Source of the DNA: Amycolatopsis sp. CA-126428
Lineage (GTDB): Bacteria; Actinomycetota; Actinomycetes; Mycobacteriales; Pseudonocardiaceae
Length of the DNA: 64,000 nucleotides
Assembly: GCF_002904335.1 (NCBI RefSeq)
Contig: NZ_PPHF01000129.1
Span: 1-64,000 of the forward strand
Direction: 5' to 3'
Positions 33,120-41,398 of the stretch are shown piece after piece. The position numbers and the translations under genes were made by a program. Each line of letters opens with the position of its first letter. The stretch's first letter is position 1. The notes beneath the pieces were generated by a model. That model did no database searches. It worked only from the letters and a program-made list of their open reading frames with translations, and was not told the DNA's origin.

Positions 33120-33578
33120 TCAACCACGGCACGCTGCCCGATCCCGACGACGGCGGTCAAGTCCGTGGCCACGCCGGACGACTCGAACCGCACCCGGTGC
33201 GCGACGCCCAAGTTGGACAGCCGGGACGCATAATGCGGATCTTGCGCCGGCGTCGTCCGGGGTCAGGTCGACGGCCGCCCGGGTGGTGGCCAGCGCTCGC
33301 TCGAAATCGTGCCGATCGTCGGTCAACCGGAACACCGTCGCCAAGGCCGACCCCAGGTTCGACAGGTGTCCCGCCAGATCCGGATGACCGCTCACCAGGT
33401 CCGCGTCGCGCAGGAAGGAACACAACCCGATGACGGCGAACAGGTCCAACCCGTCGCTCGGCTCGTCGTCCAGGGTCGTCAGGTACCTCGTCCAGTGCCA
33501 CTCGGCGATGGCGAGCACGTCAGCCGGGGAGCCGCCGCCCGCTGTCCCCCACCGAGCGGCGGCGTCCTCGGCGGTCAC
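33120..33578 (-). pseudogene. broken TPR-protein gene
   Basis: GTG 33578 overlaps the SEFIR gene stop (GTGA). The first 110 residues hold a TPR-like repeat (LSNLGSALATVFRLTDD, FERALATTRAAVDLTPDD) of the style found in actinobacterial TPR-CHAT proteins. At about 33250 the frame changes: the next repeat (LSNLGVAHRVRFESSG, TDLTAVVGIGQRAV) continues in another frame and stops abruptly near 33135, close to the decayed IS701 remnant. A frameshift plus 3' truncation makes it non-functional in full-length form. It was probably the partner of the SEFIR gene. Confidence 0.6.
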
Positions 33579-34753
33579 CGGCCGAGGCCCCGGCCGGGCC
33601 GGTCCTCCAGCTGCTCGAGCAGTTCTTCCATGCCTTCCGGGGTGAAACCCTCGATGGTCAAATGTTTTCCGACCCCCGGGAGAAAGTCACCGGGCAGCGC
33701 GTTCGGCGGGCTCCCGGGCAGCTCGACCGCCAGGATCTTCTTCGTCCAGATCTCCGGATGCCGGTGGAGCAGGCCGGTCAACCGGCGGTGATCGATGGCC
33801 ACGCCGAGCTGGTCGCCTTCCGGCAGGTCACCGGCGGCCGCGGCCAGGTAGTACGGGGAAACGACCACGAGCACGACATCGGCGCGCATGATCTGGGCAG
33901 TGATCCATTTGTCCCAGTCGGGGCTGGACTGCAGGTGCCTGCGGTCGAAGTGCACGACCATCCCCCTTTTCGCGAGGAAACCGCACAGTTCGCGCACAAC
34001 GCCTTCGTGTTCTTCCGATTCCGGAGCATGGGAGACGAAAACCCGAAGCGCCGAGCCGTCGTCCGATACGGGCGCGGGAGCCGACGGCGCACCATTCGAG
34101 CCGGGCACGGGCAATCGCACCTCGAAGGGGCTCGACATACTCGCCGGTAATAGCCGTTGGGCACGGTCGAGGGGAATTTCGTATCGTCCCGAAGCGATGA
34201 CCGGCACCTTCGCGCACCGCTCCGGCAGCTCGAGCACCAGGTAAGCGGTGTGCGACCCGGTAGGCACTCCGCCGGTGTGCGACCACCGCACCTCGGTACC
34301 GCCGATCCCGGAACAGCTCAGTTCGGGGCGCAGCGGCGGCAGCGGGACGTTCGCTGCCGGGGAACCCGCGGGCCAGTGGCCGACGTCGTGCGTCGTTCGC
34401 GGAGTGAAGTACAGCTGTTCGCTGAGCTGATAGGACTCGTACCCGGCCGGAGCTGTCACAACGCGGGGAAGGGCGTCCCGAACAATGCACCCATTCAGGT
34501 GAAATTCGAACCCGACCTCGGCCCACAGCGGTGGCGGGACATCCGGCGCGACGTCGAAATCGTAGGTCAGGCGCACCAGGTAGACCGCGCTCCCGGCCAG
34601 GTCTGATGGCGCGGGGAGATGGTGAATCTGCCAGCTCCGCAGCTTGATGTGGCCGATGGCGAGCCCATTGGGCGACATCTCCGTCGCCTTGCTGGCATCG
34701 ACGAGCCAGAGGGGAATGTCACCGTAAAAATCCGTTTCGGGTTGCGAATCCAC
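33575..34753 (-). CDS. SEFIR-domain (TIR-like) protein
   Basis: A 392-aa protein. The N-terminal 235 residues are an unrecognised beta-rich module (IKLRSWQIHHLP, VYLVRLTYDFDV, AYLVLELPERC). After a Pro/Ser linker, residues about 240-380 match a SEFIR domain: RVFVSHAPESEEHEGVVREL, GMVVHFDRRHLQ, DWDKWITAQIMRADVVLVV and SPYYLAAAAGD. SEFIR is a TIR relative used in protein-protein signalling, and a bacterial member has been tied to antiphage NAD depletion. It is GTGA-coupled to the broken TPR gene and divergent from the CHAT protease. The start is GTG 34753 (TTG 34756 also possible). Confidence 0.8.
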   Translation of the reverse strand: MDSQPETDFYGDIPLWLVDASKATEMSPNGLAIGHIKLRSWQIHHLPAPSDLAGSAVYLVRLTYDFDVAPDVPPPLWAEVGFEFHLNGCIVRDALPRVVTAPAGYESYQLSEQLYFTPRTTHDVGHWPAGSPAANVPLPPLRPELSCSGIGGTEVRWSHTGGVPTGSHTAYLVLELPERCAKVPVIASGRYEIPLDRAQRLLPASMSSPFEVRLPVPGSNGAPSAPAPVSDDGSALRVFVSHAPESEEHEGVVRELCGFLAKRGMVVHFDRRHLQSSPDWDKWITAQIMRADVVLVVVSPYYLAAAAGDLPEGDQLGVAIDHRRLTGLLHRHPEIWTKKILAVELPGSPPNALPGDFLPGVGKHLTIEGFTPEGMEELLEQLEDRPGRGLGR

Positions 34754-34854
34754 CAACTTACCCCTGTCGATGACGTCATACGGAGGCGGAGTGTACTCTC
34801 AGCGCGGAGATCGCAGGTGATCCGCTTCAACTGATATCGAACGGGTTCGACTTG

Positions 34855-36093
34855 GTGGCATCCGACTCAGCGGACGGTCGTTCGCGCGAAGCCGACCGAC
34901 GGATGGCATTGGCCAGGGAGTGGGAAGAACTGGTCGATCGTGTCCGTGAACTCGACGGTTTCGAGGACTTCCTCCGCCCGCCGCCGCTCGACTCGCTGCT
35001 CGGGGCGGCGGCGAACGGACCGGTTGTCGTCGTCAACGTGAGCCGATGGCGCTGTGACGCCCTGATCGTGCGCAGCGACGGCGTCGAGCCGATCGGCCTT
35101 CCCGAGCTGACCGCCGACGAGGTCGCCTCCCGCACGGCCACCTACCTGGCCGCACTGCGCGACGGCGTCGACTTCGCGCCTGGGATGAGTTTCACGGCCG
35201 CACTCGAGGCACGTGCGCGTGCCAGGAGTGCTCGCGAAGCCGTGCTGCGCTCGACTGTCGAGTGGTTGTGGGACGCGGTGGCCGACCCGGTGCTCACCGC
35301 GCTCGGCATCACCGACGCCCCCGCCCGGCCGACACAACGGCTGTGGTGGTGCCCGACGGGCCTGTTGACGCTCCTCCCCCTGCACGGTGCCGGTCACCAC
35401 CACGCCGGGGACGGCCGGACGGTGGTCGACCGCGTCGTTTCCTCCTACACGCCGACCCTGCGCGTGCTCAGCCGACTCGTCGGCGAGCGGGACGCCGGGC
35501 CGGCGGCTCCGCTGCTGTTCGTGGGCGTGCCGGACTCGCCGGGCATGCTGTCGCTCACCCAGGACGTAGAGCGGGAACGGGACTTCCTGCGCAGCACCTT
35601 CCCCGGTGGCGTCACGGTCGTCGAGGGTCCGGCCGCCACCGTCGCCGCCGTTCGGGAGCAGATGCTCGGCCATCGGTGCGTGCACCTGAGCTGTCACGGG
35701 TACCAGGACCTGAACGACCCGTCCGCGGCCGGGTTCGTGCTCACGGACGGGACCCTGACGATCGTGCGGCTGAGCGCCGTCCAGTACGAGGGCGACTTCG
35801 CATTCCTGTCGGCGTGCCGGACAGCGGCCGGCGGCGTCCACTTGCCGGACGAAGTGATCACCCTTGCGGCAGCGCTGAACTACAGCGGGTACCGGCACGT
35901 AGTGGCCACGCTCTGGTCGGTCGACCCGGCGGTGGCCGCCGACATGACCACGGCCTTCTACCCTCACCTGATGGACGGCGATGTGTTCGTGCCTGCCCGT
36001 TCGGCGGTGGCCCTGCACGCGAAGACGCGGGAGATGCGCGATGCCGGAATCCTGCTGGACGACTGGCTGCCGTTCACCCACACCGGCCCTTGA
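34855..36093 (+). CDS. stand-alone CHAT-domain cysteine peptidase
   Basis: A 412-aa protein consisting almost only of a CHAT (caspase-HetF-associated-with-TPR) domain. Catalytic His281 is in HLSCHGYQD and Cys321 is in FLSACRTAAGG. Other family text is PVVVVNVSRWRCDALIV and LWWCPTGLLTLLPLHGAG. It begins with EADRRMALAREWEELVDRV and FEDFLRPP, which in TPR-CHAT proteins is the linker joining TPRs to CHAT, so the usual N-terminal TPR array is missing. It is divergent from the SEFIR gene and 27 bp upstream of a kinase gene. It is likely a regulated protease of a signalling or conflict system; the target is unknown. Confidence 0.87.
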   Translation: MASDSADGRSREADRRMALAREWEELVDRVRELDGFEDFLRPPPLDSLLGAAANGPVVVVNVSRWRCDALIVRSDGVEPIGLPELTADEVASRTATYLAALRDGVDFAPGMSFTAALEARARARSAREAVLRSTVEWLWDAVADPVLTALGITDAPARPTQRLWWCPTGLLTLLPLHGAGHHHAGDGRTVVDRVVSSYTPTLRVLSRLVGERDAGPAAPLLFVGVPDSPGMLSLTQDVERERDFLRSTFPGGVTVVEGPAATVAAVREQMLGHRCVHLSCHGYQDLNDPSAAGFVLTDGTLTIVRLSAVQYEGDFAFLSACRTAAGGVHLPDEVITLAAALNYSGYRHVVATLWSVDPAVAADMTTAFYPHLMDGDVFVPARSAVALHAKTREMRDAGILLDDWLPFTHTGP

Positions 36094-36120
36094 GCCGTGC
36101 TGCCGGCGGAGAGAGGGTTC

Positions 36121-37593
36121 ATGGGACGGAAGCTGCGCGGTCGACAGCAGGAATGGTCGCTGGGGGACCTGATCGGCCGAGGCGGGTACGGCGAGGTCTT
36201 CGAGGCCCGGTCGGCGGCCGGCGAGCGGGCAGCGGCGAAGTTCATCCTCCGGCAACCCGGTGCGGACCGCGAGCTCCTGTTCGACTTGCCGCAGGTCAGG
36301 CACGTGGTCCCGATCGTCGACCGCGCCGAGACGCCCACGCACTTCGTGATCGTGATGCCGAGGGCGGAGAAATCGCTGCTGCAGCACATCGACGAGAGAC
36401 CGGGGCCCTTCGCCGTCGACGAAGCCGTGGCGATCCTGGCCGACATCGCCGAGACCCTGGCCGATCTCGACGGCCGGGTCGTCCACCGGGACCTGAAGCC
36501 CGCCAACGTCCTCCGGCTCGACGGCCACTGGTGCCTGTCGGACTTCGGGATCGCGAAGTACGTCGAGGACACTACCGCCCCCGAGACGCGCAAGTATGAG
36601 ATGTCACCGCCGTACGCGGCTCCCGAGCGGTGGCGCGGGGACGACGTGACGAGCGCGGCCGACGTGTACGCGTTCGGCGTGATCGCCCATGAACTGCTGT
36701 CCGGCAGGAAGCCCTTCGCAGGAGTCGGACACGAGCTGCGCGCGCAGCACCTGGGAACCACTCCCGCACCCCTGCACGGGGTTCCGCCGCTGCTCGCCGC
36801 GTTGGTCGAGGAGTGCCTCTACAAACAGGAGGACGCGCGTCCGCACCCGAAGAGCCTGCTCGCCCGCCTCACCGGCAGCACCACGCGAGCGCCGTCGGCC
36901 GGGCTCGCCAGGCTCCGGGAGGCCGCGCGGGAGGAGGCCGTCCGGCGCGGCGAGGGAGCACGCGAGCGGTCGGAGCAGCGGTCCGAGGACGAGCGGCGGG
37001 GACGCCTCTTCGAAGCGGCGGAACTGAACCTCGCGCGGATCGCCACCACGGTCAAGGACACCTTGGCCGGCGCGGCGCCCTCGGCAGTCGTGGACTCCGG
37101 CGGCACGGGCTGGACCATCCGGCTCAACCAGGCGGAGCTTTCGCTCGACGAGATCAGCGGGGCATCGGCGGGCTGCTGGGGCGCCTCGGAACGGCCGCCC
37201 TTCGACGTCATCGCCCATACGCGCCTCACCGTCGCCATGCCGCCCGACCGGTTCCGCTACGCGGGCCGAAGTCACTCGCTCTGGTACTGCAACGCGCAGG
37301 ACGAAGAAAAATATCAGTGGTTCGAAACGGCGTTCATGGTTTCGCCACTGCGGCCGTTCCGGGCCGCCGTACACCCGTTCGCTCTCGCCCCCGGTTCCGA
37401 CGCCGCCGAGGCCATCGCGAACGGACTCACCGACAGCCAGCTCGCCTGGCCGTTCACTCCCCTCGTCGTCGGCCGGCTCGACGACTTCCTCGACCGGTGG
37501 GCCGGTTACCTCGCCGAAGCTTCGACCGGCGGACTCGCTCATCCCGGCCGCATGCCCGAGAGGCCGGTCGACGGCAGCTGGAGGACGACGTGA
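36121..37593 (+). CDS. soluble Ser/Thr protein kinase with C-terminal domain
   Basis: A 490-aa protein. The kinase lies at about 12-265: GRGGYGEVFEA, ATP lysine in AAAKF, HRDLKPANV, DFGIAKY and YAAPERW are all intact. A charged helical linker follows (REEAVRRGEGARERSEQRS), then about 180 residues of unrecognised C-terminal domain (GTGWTIRLNQAELSLDEIS, HSLWYCNAQDEEKYQWFE). No membrane segment is seen, unlike PknB-type receptors. It starts at ATG 36121 behind GGAGAG, 27 bp after the CHAT gene, and its stop overlaps the second kinase (GTGA). It could phosphorylate the CHAT or TPR partners; this is inferred. Confidence 0.87.
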   Translation: MGRKLRGRQQEWSLGDLIGRGGYGEVFEARSAAGERAAAKFILRQPGADRELLFDLPQVRHVVPIVDRAETPTHFVIVMPRAEKSLLQHIDERPGPFAVDEAVAILADIAETLADLDGRVVHRDLKPANVLRLDGHWCLSDFGIAKYVEDTTAPETRKYEMSPPYAAPERWRGDDVTSAADVYAFGVIAHELLSGRKPFAGVGHELRAQHLGTTPAPLHGVPPLLAALVEECLYKQEDARPHPKSLLARLTGSTTRAPSAGLARLREAAREEAVRRGEGARERSEQRSEDERRGRLFEAAELNLARIATTVKDTLAGAAPSAVVDSGGTGWTIRLNQAELSLDEISGASAGCWGASERPPFDVIAHTRLTVAMPPDRFRYAGRSHSLWYCNAQDEEKYQWFETAFMVSPLRPFRAAVHPFALAPGSDAAEAIANGLTDSQLAWPFTPLVVGRLDDFLDRWAGYLAEASTGGLAHPGRMPERPVDGSWRTT

Positions 37594-38375
37594 CGACGGG
37601 CATGCGAGTGCGGTGCACCAGGAGGTCCTGGATTCTGGGTGCGCCCATCGGCGAGGGTGGGTTCGGGCGCGTCTTCGAGGCGCGGTCCGAGCCCGGTGAC
37701 GAGCCGGCCGCGGTGAAACTCGTGCCGAAGGACCCCGGCGCCGAACGGGAGCTGCTGTTCACCGACCTGCCCGGGGTCCGGAACGTCGTGCCCGTCATCG
37801 ACGACGGTGAGACCGAGACCGACTGGGCCTTGGTCATGCCCCGAGCCGAGAAGTCGCTCCGGGACCACATCGAGGCGCACGGCGGGCCGTTCGACCTCTC
37901 GGCGAGCGCGGCCGTGCTGACCGACATCGCCACGGCGCTCGCGGACCTCGACGGCGGCGTCGTGCACCGAGACGTCAAGCCCGAGAACGTCCTGTTGCTG
38001 GACGGCTGCTGGTGCCTGTCCGACTTCGGCATCGCCCGGTACGCGGAAGCCACGACGGGATCCAACACGCGCAAGGACAAGTGGTCGTCACCGTACGCCG
38101 CGCCGGAACGCTGGACGCTCGAGAGGGCGACGAGCGCGTGCGACATCTACTCGCTCGGAGTCCTCGGCTACGAGCTCATGGTGGGCGAACGGCCGTTCAC
38201 CGGTCTCAAGAACCAACTGCGCGAACAGCACCTGAAGAAGCGGCCGTCGTTCCCGGCGAGCGCGCCGGCGGCGCTCGTGGAACTGGTGGAGGAATGCCTC
38301 TACAAGGCTCCTGGCGCCCGGCCCACCGCCGACGACCTGCTCGAGCGGCTCAACGCGATCGCGGAACGGGAGTGA
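37590..38375 (+). CDS. soluble Ser/Thr protein kinase, catalytic domain only
   Basis: A 261-aa protein that is essentially a bare kinase domain: GEGGFGRVFEA, VKLVPK, HRDVKPENV, DFGIARY and YAAPERW. It shares the layout and many short stretches with the preceding kinase (PRAEKSL, DFGIA, VEECLYK), so the pair looks like a tandem duplication with loss or gain of the C-terminal domain. GTG 37590 overlaps the first kinase's stop. The 3' end overlaps the convergent DUF397 gene by 26 bp. It has no membrane or PASTA segments. Confidence 0.87.
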   Translation: MTTGMRVRCTRRSWILGAPIGEGGFGRVFEARSEPGDEPAAVKLVPKDPGAERELLFTDLPGVRNVVPVIDDGETETDWALVMPRAEKSLRDHIEAHGGPFDLSASAAVLTDIATALADLDGGVVHRDVKPENVLLLDGCWCLSDFGIARYAEATTGSNTRKDKWSSPYAAPERWTLERATSACDIYSLGVLGYELMVGERPFTGLKNQLREQHLKKRPSFPASAPAALVELVEECLYKAPGARPTADDLLERLNAIAERE

Positions 38376-38559
38376 CGTGCGGGCCTTCGCCCGCGGCTCG
38401 CAGGAACGCGCTCCACTGAGGACGGGAGAAGCACAACGAGCGGCGTCTGCTCTTGCTGTCGCGCACGAACACCGCGCCCTGCGTGAACTTGATTTCGACA
38501 CAGTCGTTGCCAGAGGTGGAGCTGGACGCCGAAGATTTGATCCAGCCGTGCTCATGCAT
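38350..38559 (-). CDS. DUF397-domain protein
   Basis: A 69-aa protein with the DUF397 pattern: GWIKSSASSSTSGNDCVEI, VFVRDSKSRR, then FSRPQWSAFL. Such proteins are abundant in actinomycetes, usually beside an XRE-type regulator, and probably form small regulatory pairs. Here the ATG overlaps the last codons of the NB-ARC/TPR gene (ATGCATGA), so it is translated with a STAND ATPase instead. The tail beyond the domain overlaps the convergent kinase gene. Confidence 0.8.
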   Translation of the reverse strand: MHEHGWIKSSASSSTSGNDCVEIKFTQGAVFVRDSKSRRRSLCFSRPQWSAFLRAAGEGPHVTPVPRSR

Positions 38560-41002
38560 CGTCAAGGCCCCGTGATCTGCCGATGGTGGGTGAAGCGCGG
38601 TGCCGATCGATTCGGGCGCGCAAGGCCACGGCGGCGGCTCCGGTGAAGGAAGCCGCCAGCCTGCCCACCTCCCCCCGAACCTCTTGGGCTTCTTCGGCTC
38701 TGCCGGTGCGTTCCAGAGCGCTCGCGAGGTGGTCGAGGGTGATGGCGAGCTCCCACGATTCACCGCGATCGGAGTGGATCCGAACGGCTTCCCGGTGGAA
38801 TCCGACGGCGTCGTCGTGGCGCCTCAGCGTCTGGTACGCCAGCCCGGCCGCATCGTAGGCGCGGGCTTCGCCGAAGGAGTTGCCACTCCGGCGGGCGAGC
38901 GCGGCCGCGCGCTGGACCGTCTCCAGGGCGTCCTCAGGCGCGTCCTGCGCGATCTGGAGCTCTCCCAGTTTCACGAGGCACCCGCTCTCCAGGAGCAGGG
39001 ACCGCTGGGCACGCGCTATCGTCAAGGCGCGGCGGATGCTCACTTCAGCTTTGTCCGCTTGGGCCATCTCCCGTTGCACGGCGCACAGTTCCATGAGAGC
39101 CCTCGCCTCGAGGGTTTCGTCTCCCGCGTCCCGGAACACGGCCAGGGCGCGGACGAGGTGGTGTTCGGCGCCGGAAGCGTCGTCAAGCTGGTACAGGGTC
39201 ACCCCGAGGCTGACCAAGATCAAAGCAGTCAACGTCGGACTGCCGGCTTCCTCTGCGAACGCCATGCCGCCGGCCAACGTGCGATGCGCTTCGGCCAGCC
39301 GGTGTTCGGTCAGGTAGGTCAGGCCCAGGTTGTGCGTCGAACGGGCCGCGCCGAGCAGGTCGGAAAGCTCGCGGAAGGTCTCGGTCGCCGCATTGAAGCA
39401 CGCCACGGCCCGGGCGCTCTTCCGCTGCTTCCGGTACTTGATGCCGAGCCGGTCGAGCAGCACGGCGGCGCCGTAGTCGTCGCCCGCCCGTCTCGCAGCC
39501 TCCAGAGCGGTCTCTTCGGTGCTCAACCACGTTTCGACGGGATCGTGGTTGTCGTAGATTCCCGCCAAGGTGGCCGGCAGCTGCCAGGCGATCCGGTCGT
39601 GGCCGGTGCGGACGGCGGTGATCGTGGCCGTGATCAGGTTGCCGCGTTCGGTGTCGTACCAGTCCAGCGCCTGGTCGTAGCCGGCGAAACGAAGAGTCTC
39701 AGGTCCCTCGGGTGCCGGTTCGAGGCGTATCGGCATCCGGTGCGTCCCCGGGGCGATGATCTCGCGCGCGGCGTCGGCAGTGTGCAGGTACCAGGAGAGC
39801 ATCCGCCGAGTGGCTTCACGTTGCTGCTCCGCCGGCTCGTCGCGACGTGCTTGGCCGAGGGCGTAGGCGCGCAGCAGGTCGTGGAACTGGTACCGATCGG
39901 CGGTCATCTGGTCGATCAGGTGCGTCGCCACGAGTGGGTCGAGCAGGGAACGGGCCCGGCCCGGGTTCACCCCGGCCAGCGCGGCCGCGGCCGGCAGGCT
40001 GAATTCCGCGCCGGGGTGCAATCCGAGCAGGCGGAACATGCGCGCGACTTCGGGGGTGAGGCCGCGGTAGGACCAGGCGAAGACCGCACGGACGGCATCC
40101 GTCTCGTCGTCGTCCGTTGTGGACAGCGCATCCCACAGCCTGGACTCGTCCCGGAGATCGGCGATGAGATCCGCCGTCGACATCCACGGCCGGGTAACCG
40201 CGCGTTCGGCCGCTATCCGCAGCGCGAGCGGCAGACCGGCACACAACCGGGCCAGCTCGGCGAGGTCGGCCAGGTCACCCGCGTCGCGGTGTTCGGCCAT
40301 CACGGTCCGGAGCAGGAAGGTGGCCTCGGCCATGGGCAGCACGTCCACGTGCACCGATCGGGCGCCCTCGTGCACGGACAGTCCCGGCAGCCGCTTCCGG
40401 CTGGTGACCAGCACCAGGCAGTTCGAAACTCCCGGGAGCAATGGCCGTACCTGTCCGGACGAGAGTGCGTTGTCCAGCAGGATGAGAAATTGCTTGCCCG
40501 CCACGAGTGACCGGAACAATGCCGCCCGACCGGAGAGGTCTTTCGGCATCGTGTTCGGGTGCACGTCGAAACTGCGGAGGAAATGAGCAAGCGCAGTTTC
40601 CGGCGACACCGGCGGCCCAGGGTCGTACCCGCGCAGGTTCACATAGAGCTGACCATCAGGAAAATCATCACCGACGCGGTGAGACCAAAACACGGCGAGA
40701 GATGTCTTCCCGACCCCGGCCGAACCGGTGATGGTGCAGATCGCTGCGGCTTTCCGGTTCTTCCGATCACGGTGGAGGTCGTCCAGCAGGCCGAGTTCGG
40801 CTCGCCGGTTCACGAAATGGCGGTCGACTGCCGGGAGCTGGCCGGGTCGATGGCTGACGACGTGCCGACTTCGGTGGAAGTGCACTCCACCGTTGATTTC
40901 CCGGGCCTGCACGACTCCATGGGCCGAGCCGGCCATTTCCGAATGAGTGTTTCCCACGCCGGAACTGTCGGCGTCTTCCGATCGTTCTTGCGACAACGGC
41001 AT
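38552..41002 (-). CDS. NB-ARC/TPR STAND ATPase
   Basis: An 816-aa protein. A disordered N-terminus includes the VVQAREINGGVHFH signature common before NB-ARC modules. The NTPase core lies at about 70-380: Walker A GSAGVGKTSLA, Walker B FLILLDNA, sensor VLVTSRKRL, GLPLAL motif, then a winged-helix region. A long TPR array fills about 450-790. There is no BTAD or other DNA-binding domain, so this is not a SARP. STAND proteins act as ligand-triggered switches that recruit effectors. It is divergent from the first CHAT-less TPR gene and coupled to DUF397, which places it in the signalling island. Confidence 0.85.
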   Translation of the reverse strand: MPLSQERSEDADSSGVGNTHSEMAGSAHGVVQAREINGGVHFHRSRHVVSHRPGQLPAVDRHFVNRRAELGLLDDLHRDRKNRKAAAICTITGSAGVGKTSLAVFWSHRVGDDFPDGQLYVNLRGYDPGPPVSPETALAHFLRSFDVHPNTMPKDLSGRAALFRSLVAGKQFLILLDNALSSGQVRPLLPGVSNCLVLVTSRKRLPGLSVHEGARSVHVDVLPMAEATFLLRTVMAEHRDAGDLADLAELARLCAGLPLALRIAAERAVTRPWMSTADLIADLRDESRLWDALSTTDDDETDAVRAVFAWSYRGLTPEVARMFRLLGLHPGAEFSLPAAAALAGVNPGRARSLLDPLVATHLIDQMTADRYQFHDLLRAYALGQARRDEPAEQQREATRRMLSWYLHTADAAREIIAPGTHRMPIRLEPAPEGPETLRFAGYDQALDWYDTERGNLITATITAVRTGHDRIAWQLPATLAGIYDNHDPVETWLSTEETALEAARRAGDDYGAAVLLDRLGIKYRKQRKSARAVACFNAATETFRELSDLLGAARSTHNLGLTYLTEHRLAEAHRTLAGGMAFAEEAGSPTLTALILVSLGVTLYQLDDASGAEHHLVRALAVFRDAGDETLEARALMELCAVQREMAQADKAEVSIRRALTIARAQRSLLLESGCLVKLGELQIAQDAPEDALETVQRAAALARRSGNSFGEARAYDAAGLAYQTLRRHDDAVGFHREAVRIHSDRGESWELAITLDHLASALERTGRAEEAQEVRGEVGRLAASFTGAAAVALRARIDRHRASPTIGRSRGLDDA

Positions 41003-41398
41003 TCACCGCCCAAATCGCTTTCTGATCGAAATTAGCTGACGCACGTGTTGCCTGTCAAGCAGCCGTTCGGCGATCTCCTCGAGTCTTCGCGCAATGGCGC
41101 TCGTGCAGGCCGACGTCCTCGTCCGGCGTCCGGTTTCTGCGACCACCTCACCGAGCGCCGCTGCTCCAGGGGGACCAGCGCCTCCGACGGCTGCTCGGTC
41201 TGCACCGTCCTCGCAGCTGCGGCTGATCCCCCGGTTGGCGAACTCGCCGAGCAACGCGACGCCTGCCGATGCGCCCGATGTACCGCCGACGCCGTCTCGG
41301 CGACTTCAGGAGGACCGTCCAGCGACTGGTCCGTTCGAGCTTTGAACCCGTAGCCAGCGCTCACTCTGCGTGCTCACGCCAAGTGGCACACTGGAGCA
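41003..41398. other. divergent intergenic region, no gene supported
   Basis: Nearly 400 bp between the NB-ARC gene and the TPR gene. A minus-strand frame at 41003-41254 ends ARRLEEIAERLLDRQHV, which looks helical, but it has no ribosome site or family. The region is treated as regulatory space for the two divergent genes. Confidence 0.4.

Noticed and set aside
38552..41002. possible SARP identity for the 816-aa NB-ARC/TPR protein
   Set aside because: It lacks the winged-helix and BTAD N-terminus, so it cannot be the binder of the GTCGACA boxes on domain grounds.
41003..41254. 83-codon minus-strand frame upstream of the NB-ARC gene
   Set aside because: The helical-looking end is suggestive, but there is no ribosome site, domain or coupling. 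It is left as intergenic.
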